Part shown: in pieces, positions 30,109-39,193 of the stretch
Numbering within the stretch: the first letter of the stretch is position 1
Layout of the letters: every line of letters starts with the position of its first letter
Source: Marinomonas spartinae
GTDB taxonomy: Bacteria > Pseudomonadota > Gammaproteobacteria > Pseudomonadales > Marinomonadaceae
DNA: 64,000 nt
Direction of reading: 5' to 3'
Assembly: GCF_900089775.1 (NCBI RefSeq)
Contig: NZ_FLOB01000004.1
Coordinates: 62,001-126,000, forward strand
Position numbers and translations under genes: made by a program
Notes under the pieces: model-generated
The model's database searches: none
Seen by the model: only the letters and a program-made list of their open reading frames with translations
Told to the model about the DNA's origin: nothing

Positions 30109-31893
30109 GTGCGCCGTAACACCTTAATGGAATGGAATAGCAAAGATTCTTGGAAGGTCTTTTTGCTGCTTAGCATCATTTTTGTTGTATTTAGCGGATT
30201 GTTCAACCACACCGTCTGGACGCCAGATGAGCCCAGAGTGGTTGCTATTATTAAGGATATGTACCTTTCTGGTAATCTGATCATTCCGCATTTTGCGGGT
30301 ATTCCTTTTGTGGAAAAGCCGCCATTGTTTTTTATCTATTGTGTGTCACTGATGCATCTTACTGGGTTAGATGCCTTGTTGGCGGCTCGATTAGGGCTGG
30401 GGGTGCTGTGTTTGGCCTCTTTGGCGATCACGTTTCGCTTAGCATGGCTCCTTAAAGGGAAAGAGTATGCTTGGCTAACCCTTGGGGTGTTGGCTTCCAG
30501 TGAAGGTTTTTTGCTGAACTTTCATTGGCTGCGAGTGGATGCCATGATGATGTTTACCTCTATTGCCGCTATTTGGGCCTTTGCAGAAGCTTACCTGCGT
30601 TTTCAATTGCGTTATGTGTTACTGGCAGGGGCATTAACGGGATTGGCATTTTTAAGCAAAGGTCCTATTGCCATTATCCTATGTATTGGGCCTGCTTGGC
30701 TGGTACTTTTTATTCGCTACGTCTATCTAAGGCAGCGAGGTGCCCATCAAAATGTAACATGGGGACGTGTGTTGTTCTTCCATATGATGGGGTTCATCAT
30801 AATGTGTTTAGTGATCGCTGCTTGGGTGTATCCTTTTTATAAACAAGCGTCTCCAGCACTTTGGCATGCTTGGTTTTGGGATAATCAGATAGGGCGCTTA
30901 ACCGGTTCTTCGACGAAAACCTTAGGTCATAACCATGAGGGTAAACCATTTTATTACGTTAGCAGTATTATAGAATATACATTACCTTGGTCTATCTTCT
31001 TTATTATTGGTTTAGCCTCTTCGATGAAAAGAGCTGTGACCCGGCACCAAGTGAATTGGCTTGATGGCTTTTTTCTCTTTTGGTTTTGCTTCGCCGTTTT
31101 TATTTTGTCCTATTCGGCAACCAAGAGACCCATGTATCTTGCGCCTTTAATGCCGTTGTTTGCCTTAATGATAGCTTCTGCGTTAATGACACTAAAAGGT
31201 AGATGGTTCGACTGGTATCGACGTGCCTTTTTGGTAATGATGATTGTCATTATCGCTGTATTTGCTATGACGCCTTTATGGGCTAAATACTTACCAAGTG
31301 ATAACGTTCCACAAGCTCTTATGTTGTGGCTTTCCAGTTGGCAGGTGACGGCGCTGTGGGTGCTATTTGCTATTATTTTAATGATAAAAGTCGAAGTTAC
31401 TCAGTGGCCTGCCTGGATTAAGTTATCATTAATTTCATCTTTATTTTTTATTGCCATTTTTCATCATGTGTTTATCGCCGTAGACATCGCTAAAGATATG
31501 AGGCATGACCTTAATACCTTTGTGAAGCAAATTCCGCAGGATAAAAGGGGGCGCACTGCTGGCATTGGCTTTTCAGAGACCATGTCGTCTATCTTTTATT
31601 TATATGACGATTGGTCTGTACCTATGGTAGATAAAGCCCGAGCACAACGCATTCTCGAGGGGAAAGACCGCCAATATGACTACTTGATCCTTGATCGAAC
31701 GGGCTCCATTCAAGGCCCTATTCGTTATATGGGATTGCCTTCAAGCACCCCTTACCGTCTTTTATTGATAGGGCATCCGCGTAGCGATAAAAAACGCAGT
31801 GCTATTTTATGGTTAACAGGGGACGAAAATAAAACGCTCCCAATGGTGGAAGTGTCTGAAAAGGCGGTAAAACAACCTGCTAAGGCGAATTAA
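30109..31893 (+). CDS. ArnT-like glycosyltransferase (GT83/PMT family)
   Basis: A 594-aa polytopic inner-membrane protein of the dolichyl-phosphate-mannose/ArnT family. The first periplasmic loop has VWTPDEPRVVAI (about 36-47), matching the catalytic acidic motif of ArnT. About 11-13 hydrophobic helices follow, and a soluble C-terminal part (about 490-594). It probably moves a sugar from a polyprenyl-phosphate carrier onto lipid A or another envelope acceptor. No arn or LPS genes are nearby, so the donor is unknown. I chose GTG 30109 because CCGGAGA lies just upstream; TTG 30076 and ATG 30127 are alternatives. Confidence 0.88.
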   Translation: MRRNTLMEWNSKDSWKVFLLLSIIFVVFSGLFNHTVWTPDEPRVVAIIKDMYLSGNLIIPHFAGIPFVEKPPLFFIYCVSLMHLTGLDALLAARLGLGVLCLASLAITFRLAWLLKGKEYAWLTLGVLASSEGFLLNFHWLRVDAMMMFTSIAAIWAFAEAYLRFQLRYVLLAGALTGLAFLSKGPIAIILCIGPAWLVLFIRYVYLRQRGAHQNVTWGRVLFFHMMGFIIMCLVIAAWVYPFYKQASPALWHAWFWDNQIGRLTGSSTKTLGHNHEGKPFYYVSSIIEYTLPWSIFFIIGLASSMKRAVTRHQVNWLDGFFLFWFCFAVFILSYSATKRPMYLAPLMPLFALMIASALMTLKGRWFDWYRRAFLVMMIVIIAVFAMTPLWAKYLPSDNVPQALMLWLSSWQVTALWVLFAIILMIKVEVTQWPAWIKLSLISSLFFIAIFHHVFIAVDIAKDMRHDLNTFVKQIPQDKRGRTAGIGFSETMSSIFYLYDDWSVPMVDKARAQRILEGKDRQYDYLILDRTGSIQGPIRYMGLPSSTPYRLLLIGHPRSDKKRSAILWLTGDENKTLPMVEVSEKAVKQPAKAN

Positions 31894-31968
31894 AATGGTG
31901 AAAACTTAAGGCAATTATCATTGGCTGTTGGGGCGAACTTGTCGTCACCATCAGCCAAATGGAGTGCT

Positions 31969-32523
31969 CTAGTTGTCATGATCCGTAAGCCAGCTGGCTC
32001 GGCTTAAACCATAGACGGCATGATCTACCACTTTACCATTGAGATTCTCTTCTCGAGTGATAATGCCTTCAAGCGTAAAGCCTAAACGCTCACAAACAGA
32101 TCGGCTTGACTGATTGTCCTCTGCTGCGGAAATCTGCACTTTCTCCATATCAAGATCGGTAAAAGCCAACTCAATCAGCTTAGCAACCGACTTCGTGACA
32201 ATGCCTTTTTTCTGATAATCCTTACTGAGCCAATAGCCGATCTCCACCCGTTTGAGACTATGGTCAATTGTATTGAAACTAATATTGCCGACCACTTCGC
32301 CTTCAAACAACATAGCACAGCTTAACGACTTACCATCTGCGTAATCGTGAAGAGCTTGCTTAATAAAGGTGAGAAAAAAATCCTCACTGTGCGCATGAGG
32401 TGGCCATGCCAACCACTGCCCAAGATAGCCACGTTGCTGGGTGACTATCCGTAGATACGCTTTAGCGAACTTGGGGTGAACAAGCGCTAACTCTAATCCT
32501 TTTTCTACTTCTAGTGAAAACAT
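31969..32523 (-). CDS. GNAT-family N-acetyltransferase (RimJ/RimL-like)
   Basis: This 184-aa protein is a GNAT acetyltransferase of the ribosomal-protein-serine acetyltransferase (RimL) group. Supporting blocks are VEIGYWLSKDYQKKGIVTKSV (the acetyl-CoA loop QKKGIVT is at about 116-122), NQSSRSVCERLGFTLEGI (NQSSRSVCERLGF) and the HAVYGLSRASW C-terminus. The acceptor is unknown. ATG 32523 gives the usual RimL-like N-terminus; the frame is open to 32559. It is convergent with the ArnT-like gene. Confidence 0.88.
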   Translation of the reverse strand: MFSLEVEKGLELALVHPKFAKAYLRIVTQQRGYLGQWLAWPPHAHSEDFFLTFIKQALHDYADGKSLSCAMLFEGEVVGNISFNTIDHSLKRVEIGYWLSKDYQKKGIVTKSVAKLIELAFTDLDMEKVQISAAEDNQSSRSVCERLGFTLEGIITREENLNGKVVDHAVYGLSRASWLTDHDN

Positions 32524-32650
32524 GGCTTTCTCTTTAGTTTTACTTAATCCTGAGAACATACAGCTTCAGCTGACTCGGGTGTCTAATTCCGCTATAAAGC
32601 GTTTTAAATGATTTGTCGCGTTTTTGTTTAAATCGCACGATTTAATCATA

Positions 32651-32678
32651 TTGATCTATTCGCTCGAAAGACTATAAT
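32651..32678 (+). promoter_or_regulatory. Sigma-70 promoter of the toxin-antitoxin pair
   Basis: TTGATC (32651-32656) and a perfect TATAAT (32673-32678) are spaced by 16 bp, 32 bases upstream of the antitoxin ATG. This is one of the clearest sigma-70 promoters in the window. Antitoxins of this class usually repress their own promoter, but I do not see a clear palindrome over the -10. Confidence 0.65.
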
Positions 32679-32709
32679 TCTATTGTACTTCCAAATATGA
32701 GAATTGAAC

Positions 32710-32952
32710 ATGAACACATTAACAGCAAATGACGCTAAACGAAATTTTGGGGAGTTACTTATGAGTGCTCAACGAGGGCCCGTGAAGATTAGCAAGAACA
32801 ACAAAGATGCTGTAGTTGTAATGTCTATCAGAGACTATGAAGAGCTTGAAGCGATGAAGTCGGAATACCTAAAACATTGCTTTGAATCTGCCAAAGAAGA
32901 CTTGGCTAAAGGCAATGTCGTTGACGGTCAAAGCTTTTTAAGTGCGCTATAA
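32710..32952 (+). CDS. Phd/YefM-family antitoxin
   Basis: An 80-aa antitoxin. The N-terminal DNA-binding part has the family pattern TANDAKRNFGELLMSAQRGPVKISKNNKDAVVVMS (core AKRNFGELL at 10-18, VKISKNNKDAVVVMS at 25-39), followed by YEELEAMK. The C-terminal tail (about 50-80) would bind and neutralise the toxin. ATG 32710 is the natural start. The toxin gene begins 8 bases after its stop. A strong promoter lies just upstream. Confidence 0.9.
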   Translation: MNTLTANDAKRNFGELLMSAQRGPVKISKNNKDAVVVMSIRDYEELEAMKSEYLKHCFESAKEDLAKGNVVDGQSFLSAL

Positions 32953-32960
32953 TTATTGAT

Positions 32961-33260
32961 ATGCAGAGCAAAGAATACAAACTGAGTAACTTGGCTCAAC
33001 AACACCTACGTAAAATTAAACACTATACTATCGATAATTTTTCCGAATCGCAGTGGGAAAAATATAGAGAAACCCTCTTATCTGCTTTTCAGATGTTAGC
33101 GGATAACCCTGGATTAGGCAGAAGCTGTGACGAGATATACCTCAATGGCTTTTATTTCCCTATTGGTAAACACAATGCTTATTTCATCAAGGAGAGTGGT
33201 TTCATTTTAGTTGTTGCCGTTTTAGGCCAGTCACAACTACCGCAAAATCACCTCGAATAG
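32961..33260 (+). CDS. ParE/RelE-superfamily toxin
   Basis: A 99-aa toxin of the RelE/ParE superfamily, more like ParE. Typical features are LSNLAQQHLRKIKHYT (8-23), a long second helix with WEKYRETLLSAFQMLADNPGLGR (core LADNPGLGR at 46-54) and the C-terminal FILVVAVLGQ strand. ParE toxins act on DNA gyrase. No internal stop or frame break is seen, so the module looks intact. It is the second gene of a two-gene operon with the Phd-type antitoxin. Confidence 0.88.
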   Translation: MQSKEYKLSNLAQQHLRKIKHYTIDNFSESQWEKYRETLLSAFQMLADNPGLGRSCDEIYLNGFYFPIGKHNAYFIKESGFILVVAVLGQSQLPQNHLE

Positions 33261-33585
33261 ACCTTAATTCCTCCTAAGAATTAATACTTTACTTTCTAGC
33301 TTTGAGATCCCAAATAAGCCAGTTCGACGAAACGAAGTTGCGCGACTTTATGGAGTTTCAGCGTCGGTAAAAAATACCTTCTCACATATCCAAAAAACCA
33401 ATCTATGCCTTACGATAAAAATCGTCTTGCTAAACCAGTATTAAACAAAATGAAGAAGACGTTTGGGCGAAAGCCCGATAAGAGACCTTTTGGTTGCTTT
33501 TATGGCTCTGGATAAAAGTTACCCGCTCAGCAGAGCGAAATAAGCTAGTCGCTCAAAACCATTGAGAGGAGGTTAGTCATCAAAT
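33261..33585. other. Intergenic region, possibly decayed coding DNA
   Basis: No convincing gene is present between the toxin and rluA. On the plus strand a frame from about 33300 reads KPVRRNEVARLYGVSA before degrading, and a 36-residue frame at 33405-33515 is rich in Lys and Arg. These may be remnants of a mobile or accessory gene beside the toxin-antitoxin pair. I could not assign a family, and chance cannot be excluded. Confidence 0.35.
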
Positions 33586-34203
33586 TTAAAAAGGACAAGG
33601 CGCCACAAAGGCTACCCAAGCCTTGGTAAACGGATGTCGAAATTCTAAGCGATAAGCATGTAATAACAAGCGAGGGTCATTTGCATACTCTGGGTCGTAG
33701 AATTCGTCGCCGATGATCGAATGCCCTAGGCTTTGCATATGGACGCGCAATTGGTGAGAACGGCCGGTAAAAGGCACGAGTCGAACACGAGTCGTGTTGT
33801 CTTCATAGGCGATTTTTTCCCAATAGGTAATGGAGTCTTTGCTCCATTCGTCGGTACAGACAATTTGTCTGGGGCGGTTGGGCCAATCGCAGCGTAGTGG
33901 TTTGCGTACTTCGCCTCGTTCACCAAGAAGATGACCGCGCAGCATAGCGCGGTATTCCTTTTTAACGTCCCGTTCGCGAAAGTGGGCGTACATTCGCTTT
34001 TGGCATTCGTGAGTTTTAGCGACCAGAATTAAGCCAGAAGTGGCTTCGTCTAAGCGGTGAATGGCGAAGGCTTCGCCAAACTGCAACTCGGCTCTATGTA
34101 ATATAGAGTCTAGCTTATCTGGGCCCCGACCGGGCACAGATAAGCAGTTAGCAGGTTTGTTGATGACGGCGAACCAATCGTCTTCGTAGAGTATCTCTAA
34201 CAC
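33586..34203 (-). CDS. rluA: RNA pseudouridine synthase RluA
   Basis: RluA-family pseudouridine synthase, 205 aa. The catalytic aspartate is in HRLDEATSG (about residues 49-57). The family's LVAKTHE, RDVKKEYRAML and FTGRSHQLRVHM motifs are all present. In E. coli RluA modifies U746 of 23S rRNA and U32 of several tRNAs, and lies next to rapA, as here. It has no S4 domain, which fits RluA rather than RluC or RluD. It follows rapA by 6 bases in the yigZ-rapA-rluA operon. Confidence 0.93.
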   Translation of the reverse strand: MLEILYEDDWFAVINKPANCLSVPGRGPDKLDSILHRAELQFGEAFAIHRLDEATSGLILVAKTHECQKRMYAHFRERDVKKEYRAMLRGHLLGERGEVRKPLRCDWPNRPRQIVCTDEWSKDSITYWEKIAYEDNTTRVRLVPFTGRSHQLRVHMQSLGHSIIGDEFYDPEYANDPRLLLHAYRLEFRHPFTKAWVAFVAPCPF

Positions 34204-34209
34204 AGACGA

Positions 34210-37035
34210 TTATTCCGGTTTGGTGGTCAAGATGATACGAATAGCATCCAAGCGGATTTGATGCTCGTCGATACGAGTCAAACCTTCTTGCATATTCGTT
34301 TCAAGACGCTGGATGTCGTCTTCTGTGATGGCATCATTAAAGGCTTTTAGCTCGCTCAAGCGCTCGATTTCATTTTGGCAGCGGTGTTGGTAAGACACTT
34401 TCGCAGCTTGAACAATAGGGCGAGCCTGATCTTGTGCATTGAGCTGATGAGCCTGTAGCACTTCAATCAGGTTGGAACGAAGCGCTGCTACCCATTGTTC
34501 GGCGACACGATTGGGGACGCCTTTGAGTTTTTCTGCCCATTTATCCGCAGTAAACTGTTGATGCAGGAATTTTCCATTAGAATCGGACAATTGCCACATA
34601 GGTGTCATGGGGAGCGATTGCGCGAGTTTCAGGCGTGGATGAGCTGTTGCTTCAATGACGAACATACTTTCTACCAACACCGTGCCTTCTGGTAGGGCGG
34701 CGATAGGTAAGATGGCAGACGTCAGTTTGCCAGAATCAAAGCCTTGTACTTCATCCATTAGCATGGTGATTAGAGGATGCTCCCAGGTGGCAAAGGCGAC
34801 ATCTTCACGCTGGCTTGCTTGACGACGGTTTAACATGAGCATTTTGCCTTCCTCTTCGATGCCTGGTAGAGCTTCTAGCATCATGTCGGTGGAGGGGCGA
34901 ATAAACCAAGCGCTTTCATCTGGGTCACTGTTGATGCATTCCGCATGAATATTAAAGGCATGGGTGACATCTTCAATATAGTGATGCAGGCCGTGAATTG
35001 CTTGCTCGTTGATCTGTTGGATCAAAGCACGAGCTTGTTCTGGGCGACACGAGCTCATTTCTAATAGGCGATTACGACCTTCTTCCATTTGCTGTAATAG
35101 CGCTTCATGGTAGACCTTGGCTTCGTCCAGTAAGCTGAGATCGTCGTCTTCTCCTCGTAGGTAAGCGTGCAGCGTTTCACGGAAGGCTTCTTCTACTTTA
35201 TCGCCCGCACTGGTTGTGCGACAAAAAGCATTAAGAGCGTTATGGAACCAATGGAATAGGCGTTCCTGAACGCTATTGGACAGGTAAGGGACATGGATTT
35301 GTACGTCATGAAGTTGTCCAAGACGATCCAAGCGGCCAATTCGCTGTTCTAACAAGTCGGGGTGTTCTGGCAGATCGTACATGACGATGTGATGGCTAAA
35401 CTGGAAGTTACGCCCTTCAGATCCAATTTCTGAACAGACAAGAATTTGTGCCCCTTCTTCGTCGGCAAAGTACGCCGCTGCGCGATCACGGTGGATTAGT
35501 GGCATCTGCTCGTGGAAATCGGCACTTTGGAAGCCAGCAAAGGTGAGTTGATCATTTAGCCATTGGGCCATATCAGCGGTGTGACAAATCACCAGTATTT
35601 TATCGGCCTGACATTCTAGGAATTCTTTTAGCCAAACCCAGCGTGGGTCGAGTTCCCAGAGTCCGTCTTGCACATCCGTTTCGGGCTGAACATGGTGGTT
35701 GGCAGAAGCAAAGTGGTCGTTGTTTTCGAGCGGATAAGTGTGCAGGTAACGGTTTGGAAAGCCGCCCACAGCTGCCCTTGTGTTGCGGAACATTTCGCGG
35801 CCAGTACCATGACGGTCAATCAGCCAGCTAATGGCTTCTTGTGCTCCGTTCATACGGGCTTCACTACTTTGATCTAGATTAGCAAACCACTCTTTCGATT
35901 TAACCTGATCTAAATAGGGGGCGAAGGCGTTGTCCCAGTCTATCGACAGGTCACTGTTTTCTTCTTCCGTTAGAGGTAACAACATCTCAGCCAGCTCGGC
36001 TGCTTGTTTAAACTCTTTTTGCTGAGCTTGGTACTGCTCAAAATTATGGTAGCGATCTGCGTCCAATAACTGCAAACGAGAAAAGTGTTCACGCTCACCA
36101 GTTTGCTCAGGCGTAGCGCTTAGTAGTAGTAGGGACTCCGTTTTTGCCGCGAGACGAGCAACCACTTGGTAGCTAATACTGGGTGTTTCTGGGTGCCAAG
36201 CCAAGTGGTGAGCTTCGTCGACAATCACCATATCCCATTCTGCTTCCAGCATGTGTTGTGTCGCATGTGGATGCTGGCTAGCCCAATCAATTGGGGCGAT
36301 AACAAAGGGTTGCTGCTCAAATGGATTGTCATCGCCTTCCATAAAGTCTTCATAGACGGCTTCACTGATCAAACTAAAAGGCTGATGAAAACGGCGCAGC
36401 ATTTCGACCAACCATTGGTGTTGTAAGTTGGTGGGGGTCAAAATTAAGGCGCGTTTGCAAAGGCCATTTAATAAGCGTTGATGTAAAATTAACCCGGCCT
36501 CTAGGGTTTTCCCCATACCCACTTCATCACACAACAAAGCGCGTGCTTTTGGACGATTGGCAATATCGTGTGCTAGGTAGATCTGGTGTGGTAGCAACTC
36601 GGCTTTTAAGCCCATTAAACCACGTACAGGAGAGGCGGCGTTGTCGGCTTGGTGCTCCAGCGTATGGCGGCGTAGGTCGAACCACATGCGGCGAGCTGGT
36701 GATAGAGACAGGATGTAATCCAGCTCGTTTTTGTCGTTACGTGGGAATTGGATAACGGATTCTTCTAACCAGTCATCGTCGTCGCTGATACGATACTCCA
36801 CCAGTCCGTCGATCTCTTCTACTTCCAATATCGTGAATGTTTCATCCTGATAAGAAAGTTGGTCCCCTGGAGTTAAGGTGCGGCGCACAAGGCTGGTTTG
36901 GTCATTTGAGTATTGGCGATCTGTTTCCGCATCGGGAAAATGCAATACAAAGGATTTGCTTTGTCTTTCTATGATCATGCCGACGCCTAGATCAGGTTCG
37001 TTACGGCTACTCCATCGTTGTCCAATTTGATACAT
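34210..37035 (-). CDS. rapA: RNA polymerase-associated protein RapA
   Basis: RapA (HepA), a Swi2/Snf2 ATPase that releases stalled RNA polymerase for recycling. The protein (941 aa; E. coli 968) starts with YQIGQRWSSRNEPDLGVG. Walker A is in CDEVGMGKTLEAGL (about 170-183), and the DEAH box is VDEAHHLAWH. The second helicase lobe has EGRNFQFSHH and QRIGRLDRLGQ. A RapA-specific C-terminal region follows. ATG 37035 is preferred because of a GAG-containing site and the family start. It lies 2 bases after the yigZ stop and 6 before rluA. Confidence 0.97.
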   Translation of the reverse strand: MYQIGQRWSSRNEPDLGVGMIIERQSKSFVLHFPDAETDRQYSNDQTSLVRRTLTPGDQLSYQDETFTILEVEEIDGLVEYRISDDDDWLEESVIQFPRNDKNELDYILSLSPARRMWFDLRRHTLEHQADNAASPVRGLMGLKAELLPHQIYLAHDIANRPKARALLCDEVGMGKTLEAGLILHQRLLNGLCKRALILTPTNLQHQWLVEMLRRFHQPFSLISEAVYEDFMEGDDNPFEQQPFVIAPIDWASQHPHATQHMLEAEWDMVIVDEAHHLAWHPETPSISYQVVARLAAKTESLLLLSATPEQTGEREHFSRLQLLDADRYHNFEQYQAQQKEFKQAAELAEMLLPLTEEENSDLSIDWDNAFAPYLDQVKSKEWFANLDQSSEARMNGAQEAISWLIDRHGTGREMFRNTRAAVGGFPNRYLHTYPLENNDHFASANHHVQPETDVQDGLWELDPRWVWLKEFLECQADKILVICHTADMAQWLNDQLTFAGFQSADFHEQMPLIHRDRAAAYFADEEGAQILVCSEIGSEGRNFQFSHHIVMYDLPEHPDLLEQRIGRLDRLGQLHDVQIHVPYLSNSVQERLFHWFHNALNAFCRTTSAGDKVEEAFRETLHAYLRGEDDDLSLLDEAKVYHEALLQQMEEGRNRLLEMSSCRPEQARALIQQINEQAIHGLHHYIEDVTHAFNIHAECINSDPDESAWFIRPSTDMMLEALPGIEEEGKMLMLNRRQASQREDVAFATWEHPLITMLMDEVQGFDSGKLTSAILPIAALPEGTVLVESMFVIEATAHPRLKLAQSLPMTPMWQLSDSNGKFLHQQFTADKWAEKLKGVPNRVAEQWVAALRSNLIEVLQAHQLNAQDQARPIVQAAKVSYQHRCQNEIERLSELKAFNDAITEDDIQRLETNMQEGLTRIDEHQIRLDAIRIILTTKPE

Positions 37036-37037
37036 AG

Positions 37038-37655
37038 TTACTCTTTGTCCGATTCGATTAATGTTAGGCTGCCTTGGCATAAATCCGTCAGCGTTTGCTT
37101 TTGTTCAGGCCAAGTTCGTTCAATAACGGCGAGGTCCATGACAATATTGTCACTAAATATTTTATTGTTTATCTCAATATCACTTTGTTCTAACCAGTAT
37201 TCAACCTTGCCCAGTAAAGGGTAGGAGATAACTAATTGTACAGCGGATCGCGGATAAATGTGTTCGTGTTCTGTTTGGGTGAGCGCTTCTTGTACGGCTT
37301 GGCTATACGCTCTCACAAGGCCACCCGCGCCCAACTTGATACCGCCAAAATAGCGGGTGACGACAACGGTGGTTTCACCAAAACTGGAGTGTTGTAAGAC
37401 GTTTAACATGGGTTTGCCCGCTGTGCCTTTAGGCTCGCCATCGTCGCTTTGATCCCACAGGTGTACGTTGTTTGGAGCTCCTGCAACAAATGCCCAACAG
37501 TGATGGTTGGCATCTGGGTAGCGCTGGCGTATTTCATCAAGAAAGGTTTTCGCCGCTTCACGACCTTTGGTTCGGCTGACCGTGGTAATAAACTGGCTAT
37601 TTTTAATTTCAAGATCAAAGCGTTGTGTGTGTGTTGGGCTTAAGTAGTAATCCAT
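37038..37655 (-). CDS. yigZ: YigZ/IMPACT-family protein
   Basis: A 205-aa YigZ-family protein with an IMPACT-type N-terminal domain: FITTVSRTKGREAA (22-35), SDDGEPKGTAGKPML (70-84) and RYFGGIKLGAGGLVRAY (101-117), the family signature. A ferredoxin-like C-terminal domain follows. The function is not established; eukaryotic IMPACT regulates translation through GCN1. First gene of the yigZ-rapA-rluA operon, and divergent from rmuC with 53 bases between. Confidence 0.93.
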   Translation of the reverse strand: MDYYLSPTHTQRFDLEIKNSQFITTVSRTKGREAAKTFLDEIRQRYPDANHHCWAFVAGAPNNVHLWDQSDDGEPKGTAGKPMLNVLQHSSFGETTVVVTRYFGGIKLGAGGLVRAYSQAVQEALTQTEHEHIYPRSAVQLVISYPLLGKVEYWLEQSDIEINNKIFSDNIVMDLAVIERTWPEQKQTLTDLCQGSLTLIESDKE

Positions 37656-37708
37656 GTAAACTGGCTTAATTCTTGTTTTCTCTATAAAAATAGTGGGTTT
37701 AATTTTCT

Positions 37709-39136
37709 ATGTCAGATTGGCTTTGGCAATCCGTTTTGGTGTTATCGGGCTTTTGCGTTGGTGCCCTGTTGGTTTCTTGTGTTGCTGGCTACATTGTACA
37801 GGCTATGCGTCGTCAGTGGCACCTCACTCAAGCAAAAATGCAGCAACAAAATGATGAATTAGTGCGACTTTTAGAACAATCTAAGGATCATATTCATTAT
37901 TTAGAGAAAGAATCTCTGACTTTAGAGCAGCAGTTTGCCGCAGCGCAGACGGTATGGCAGGAAAAAGAGTCCTTCTATCGTGAGCAAAAGCGTCAAAATG
38001 AGACGGAGTTTAAGCAGTTGGCGCACGAGATCATGATGCAGCAGGGACAACATTTAGCGAAGGAAAATGAGCGTCAACTAGGGTCGTTATTGCAGCCTTT
38101 GGGCTCGCAGATTCAAAAGTTTCAAGAGAGTGTGGATAAGAGTTATCAAGAAGAGGCGCGGGAGCGTTTTTCATTGGTGAAAGAAATAAAAAGCTTGCAA
38201 CAACTGAATCAGAAAATTAGCGATGATGCGGTCAGTTTGACGTCTGCCTTAAAAGGGCAGAACAAGTTGCAAGGTGGCTGGGGAGAGGTGATTCTTGAGC
38301 GTATCTTAGAAAAGTCTGGTCTTGAGAAAGGCCGAGAATATGAGATCCAAGTCTCCCTTCAGTCGGAGGCAGGGCGACGTTTACAGCCTGATGTGGTGAT
38401 TTATTTGCCTGAAGGTAAGCAAATTGTCGTGGATTCGAAGATGGTATTGGTCAGTTATTTGGCCTATATGGAAGCAGAAACCGAGGAGGAGCGTAATCGA
38501 GCCTTGAAACAGCATATGGATGCCGTACGTCGCCATATGAAGGAGTTGAGTGCCAAGGCGTATCACGAGCTGCCAGGTATCACCTCACTGGATTTCGTCT
38601 TGTTGTTTATTCCAATTGAGGCGGCTTTTGGTCTAGCGTTACAAGGTGATAACGGCCTATTCAGTGAGGCGTTTGAGCATAATATTATTATCGTCGGACC
38701 ATCCAACTTGTTGGCCACACTTCGTACTATTCAAAATATTTGGCGCAACGAAAAACAAAGTCAAAATGCCATTGAAATTGCTCGTCAAGCGGGGGCAATG
38801 TATGACAAGTTTGTCGGTTTTGTTCAGGATATGGACGATATCGGCGGTAAAATTGATGCGCTAAATCGCAGCCATGATTCGGCGTTGAAGAAACTCACAC
38901 TGGGACGTGGTAATTTGTTAGCTCGTGCAGAGAAGTTAAAACAGATGGGGGCGAAAACAACCAAATCTTTGCCAGAAGGACATCTTAATAAAGGAGGTGT
39001 TTTGTCCGTAGAAGAGCACGATGGGGATGTCTATGGTGATGAAGAGGGATTGTCATCTATAGAGGGTGGCGCTACTGAGCAAGCAGAGTACCATAATAGT
39101 TTGACTGATGAATCTGAAGTTGAAAGGGACAAATAG
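37709..39136 (+). CDS. rmuC: DNA recombination protein RmuC
   Basis: RmuC, 475 aa, limits DNA rearrangements between inverted repeats. An N-terminal membrane anchor (about 5-27) is followed by a long coiled coil (about 30-115). The RmuC nuclease-like domain then carries LQGGWGEVILERILEKSGL (core GGWGEVILERIL), PDVVIYLPEGKQIVVDSKM (core VVDSKM) and the FVLLFIPIEAAF strand. The C-terminal 45 residues are acidic and low complexity, longer than needed for the domain. It is convergent with the cation-efflux gene, with a hairpin terminator between. Confidence 0.94.
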   Translation: MSDWLWQSVLVLSGFCVGALLVSCVAGYIVQAMRRQWHLTQAKMQQQNDELVRLLEQSKDHIHYLEKESLTLEQQFAAAQTVWQEKESFYREQKRQNETEFKQLAHEIMMQQGQHLAKENERQLGSLLQPLGSQIQKFQESVDKSYQEEARERFSLVKEIKSLQQLNQKISDDAVSLTSALKGQNKLQGGWGEVILERILEKSGLEKGREYEIQVSLQSEAGRRLQPDVVIYLPEGKQIVVDSKMVLVSYLAYMEAETEEERNRALKQHMDAVRRHMKELSAKAYHELPGITSLDFVLLFIPIEAAFGLALQGDNGLFSEAFEHNIIIVGPSNLLATLRTIQNIWRNEKQSQNAIEIARQAGAMYDKFVGFVQDMDDIGGKIDALNRSHDSALKKLTLGRGNLLARAEKLKQMGAKTTKSLPEGHLNKGGVLSVEEHDGDVYGDEEGLSSIEGGATEQAEYHNSLTDESEVERDK

Positions 39137-39148
39137 GGTTGAGTAGAA

Positions 39149-39180
39149 CTTGCTCGTGGCGGCACGAGCAAGGTGGGTTT
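39149..39180. terminator. Hairpin terminator between rmuC and the CDF gene
   Basis: Perfect 10-bp arms (39149-39158 and 39163-39172) close a 4-base GCGG loop, followed on the plus strand by a GT-rich stretch with TTT. It lies between convergent genes. The T tract is short, so it may be a weak terminator on the plus strand. Confidence 0.65.
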
Positions 39181-39193
39181 TGCTGGTTTTATT

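Noticed and set aside
31921-31958. TTGGCTG/CAGCCAA inverted repeat between the ArnT-like and GNAT genes
   Set aside because: Short arms with a 24-base loop and no T tract; not convincing as a terminator.
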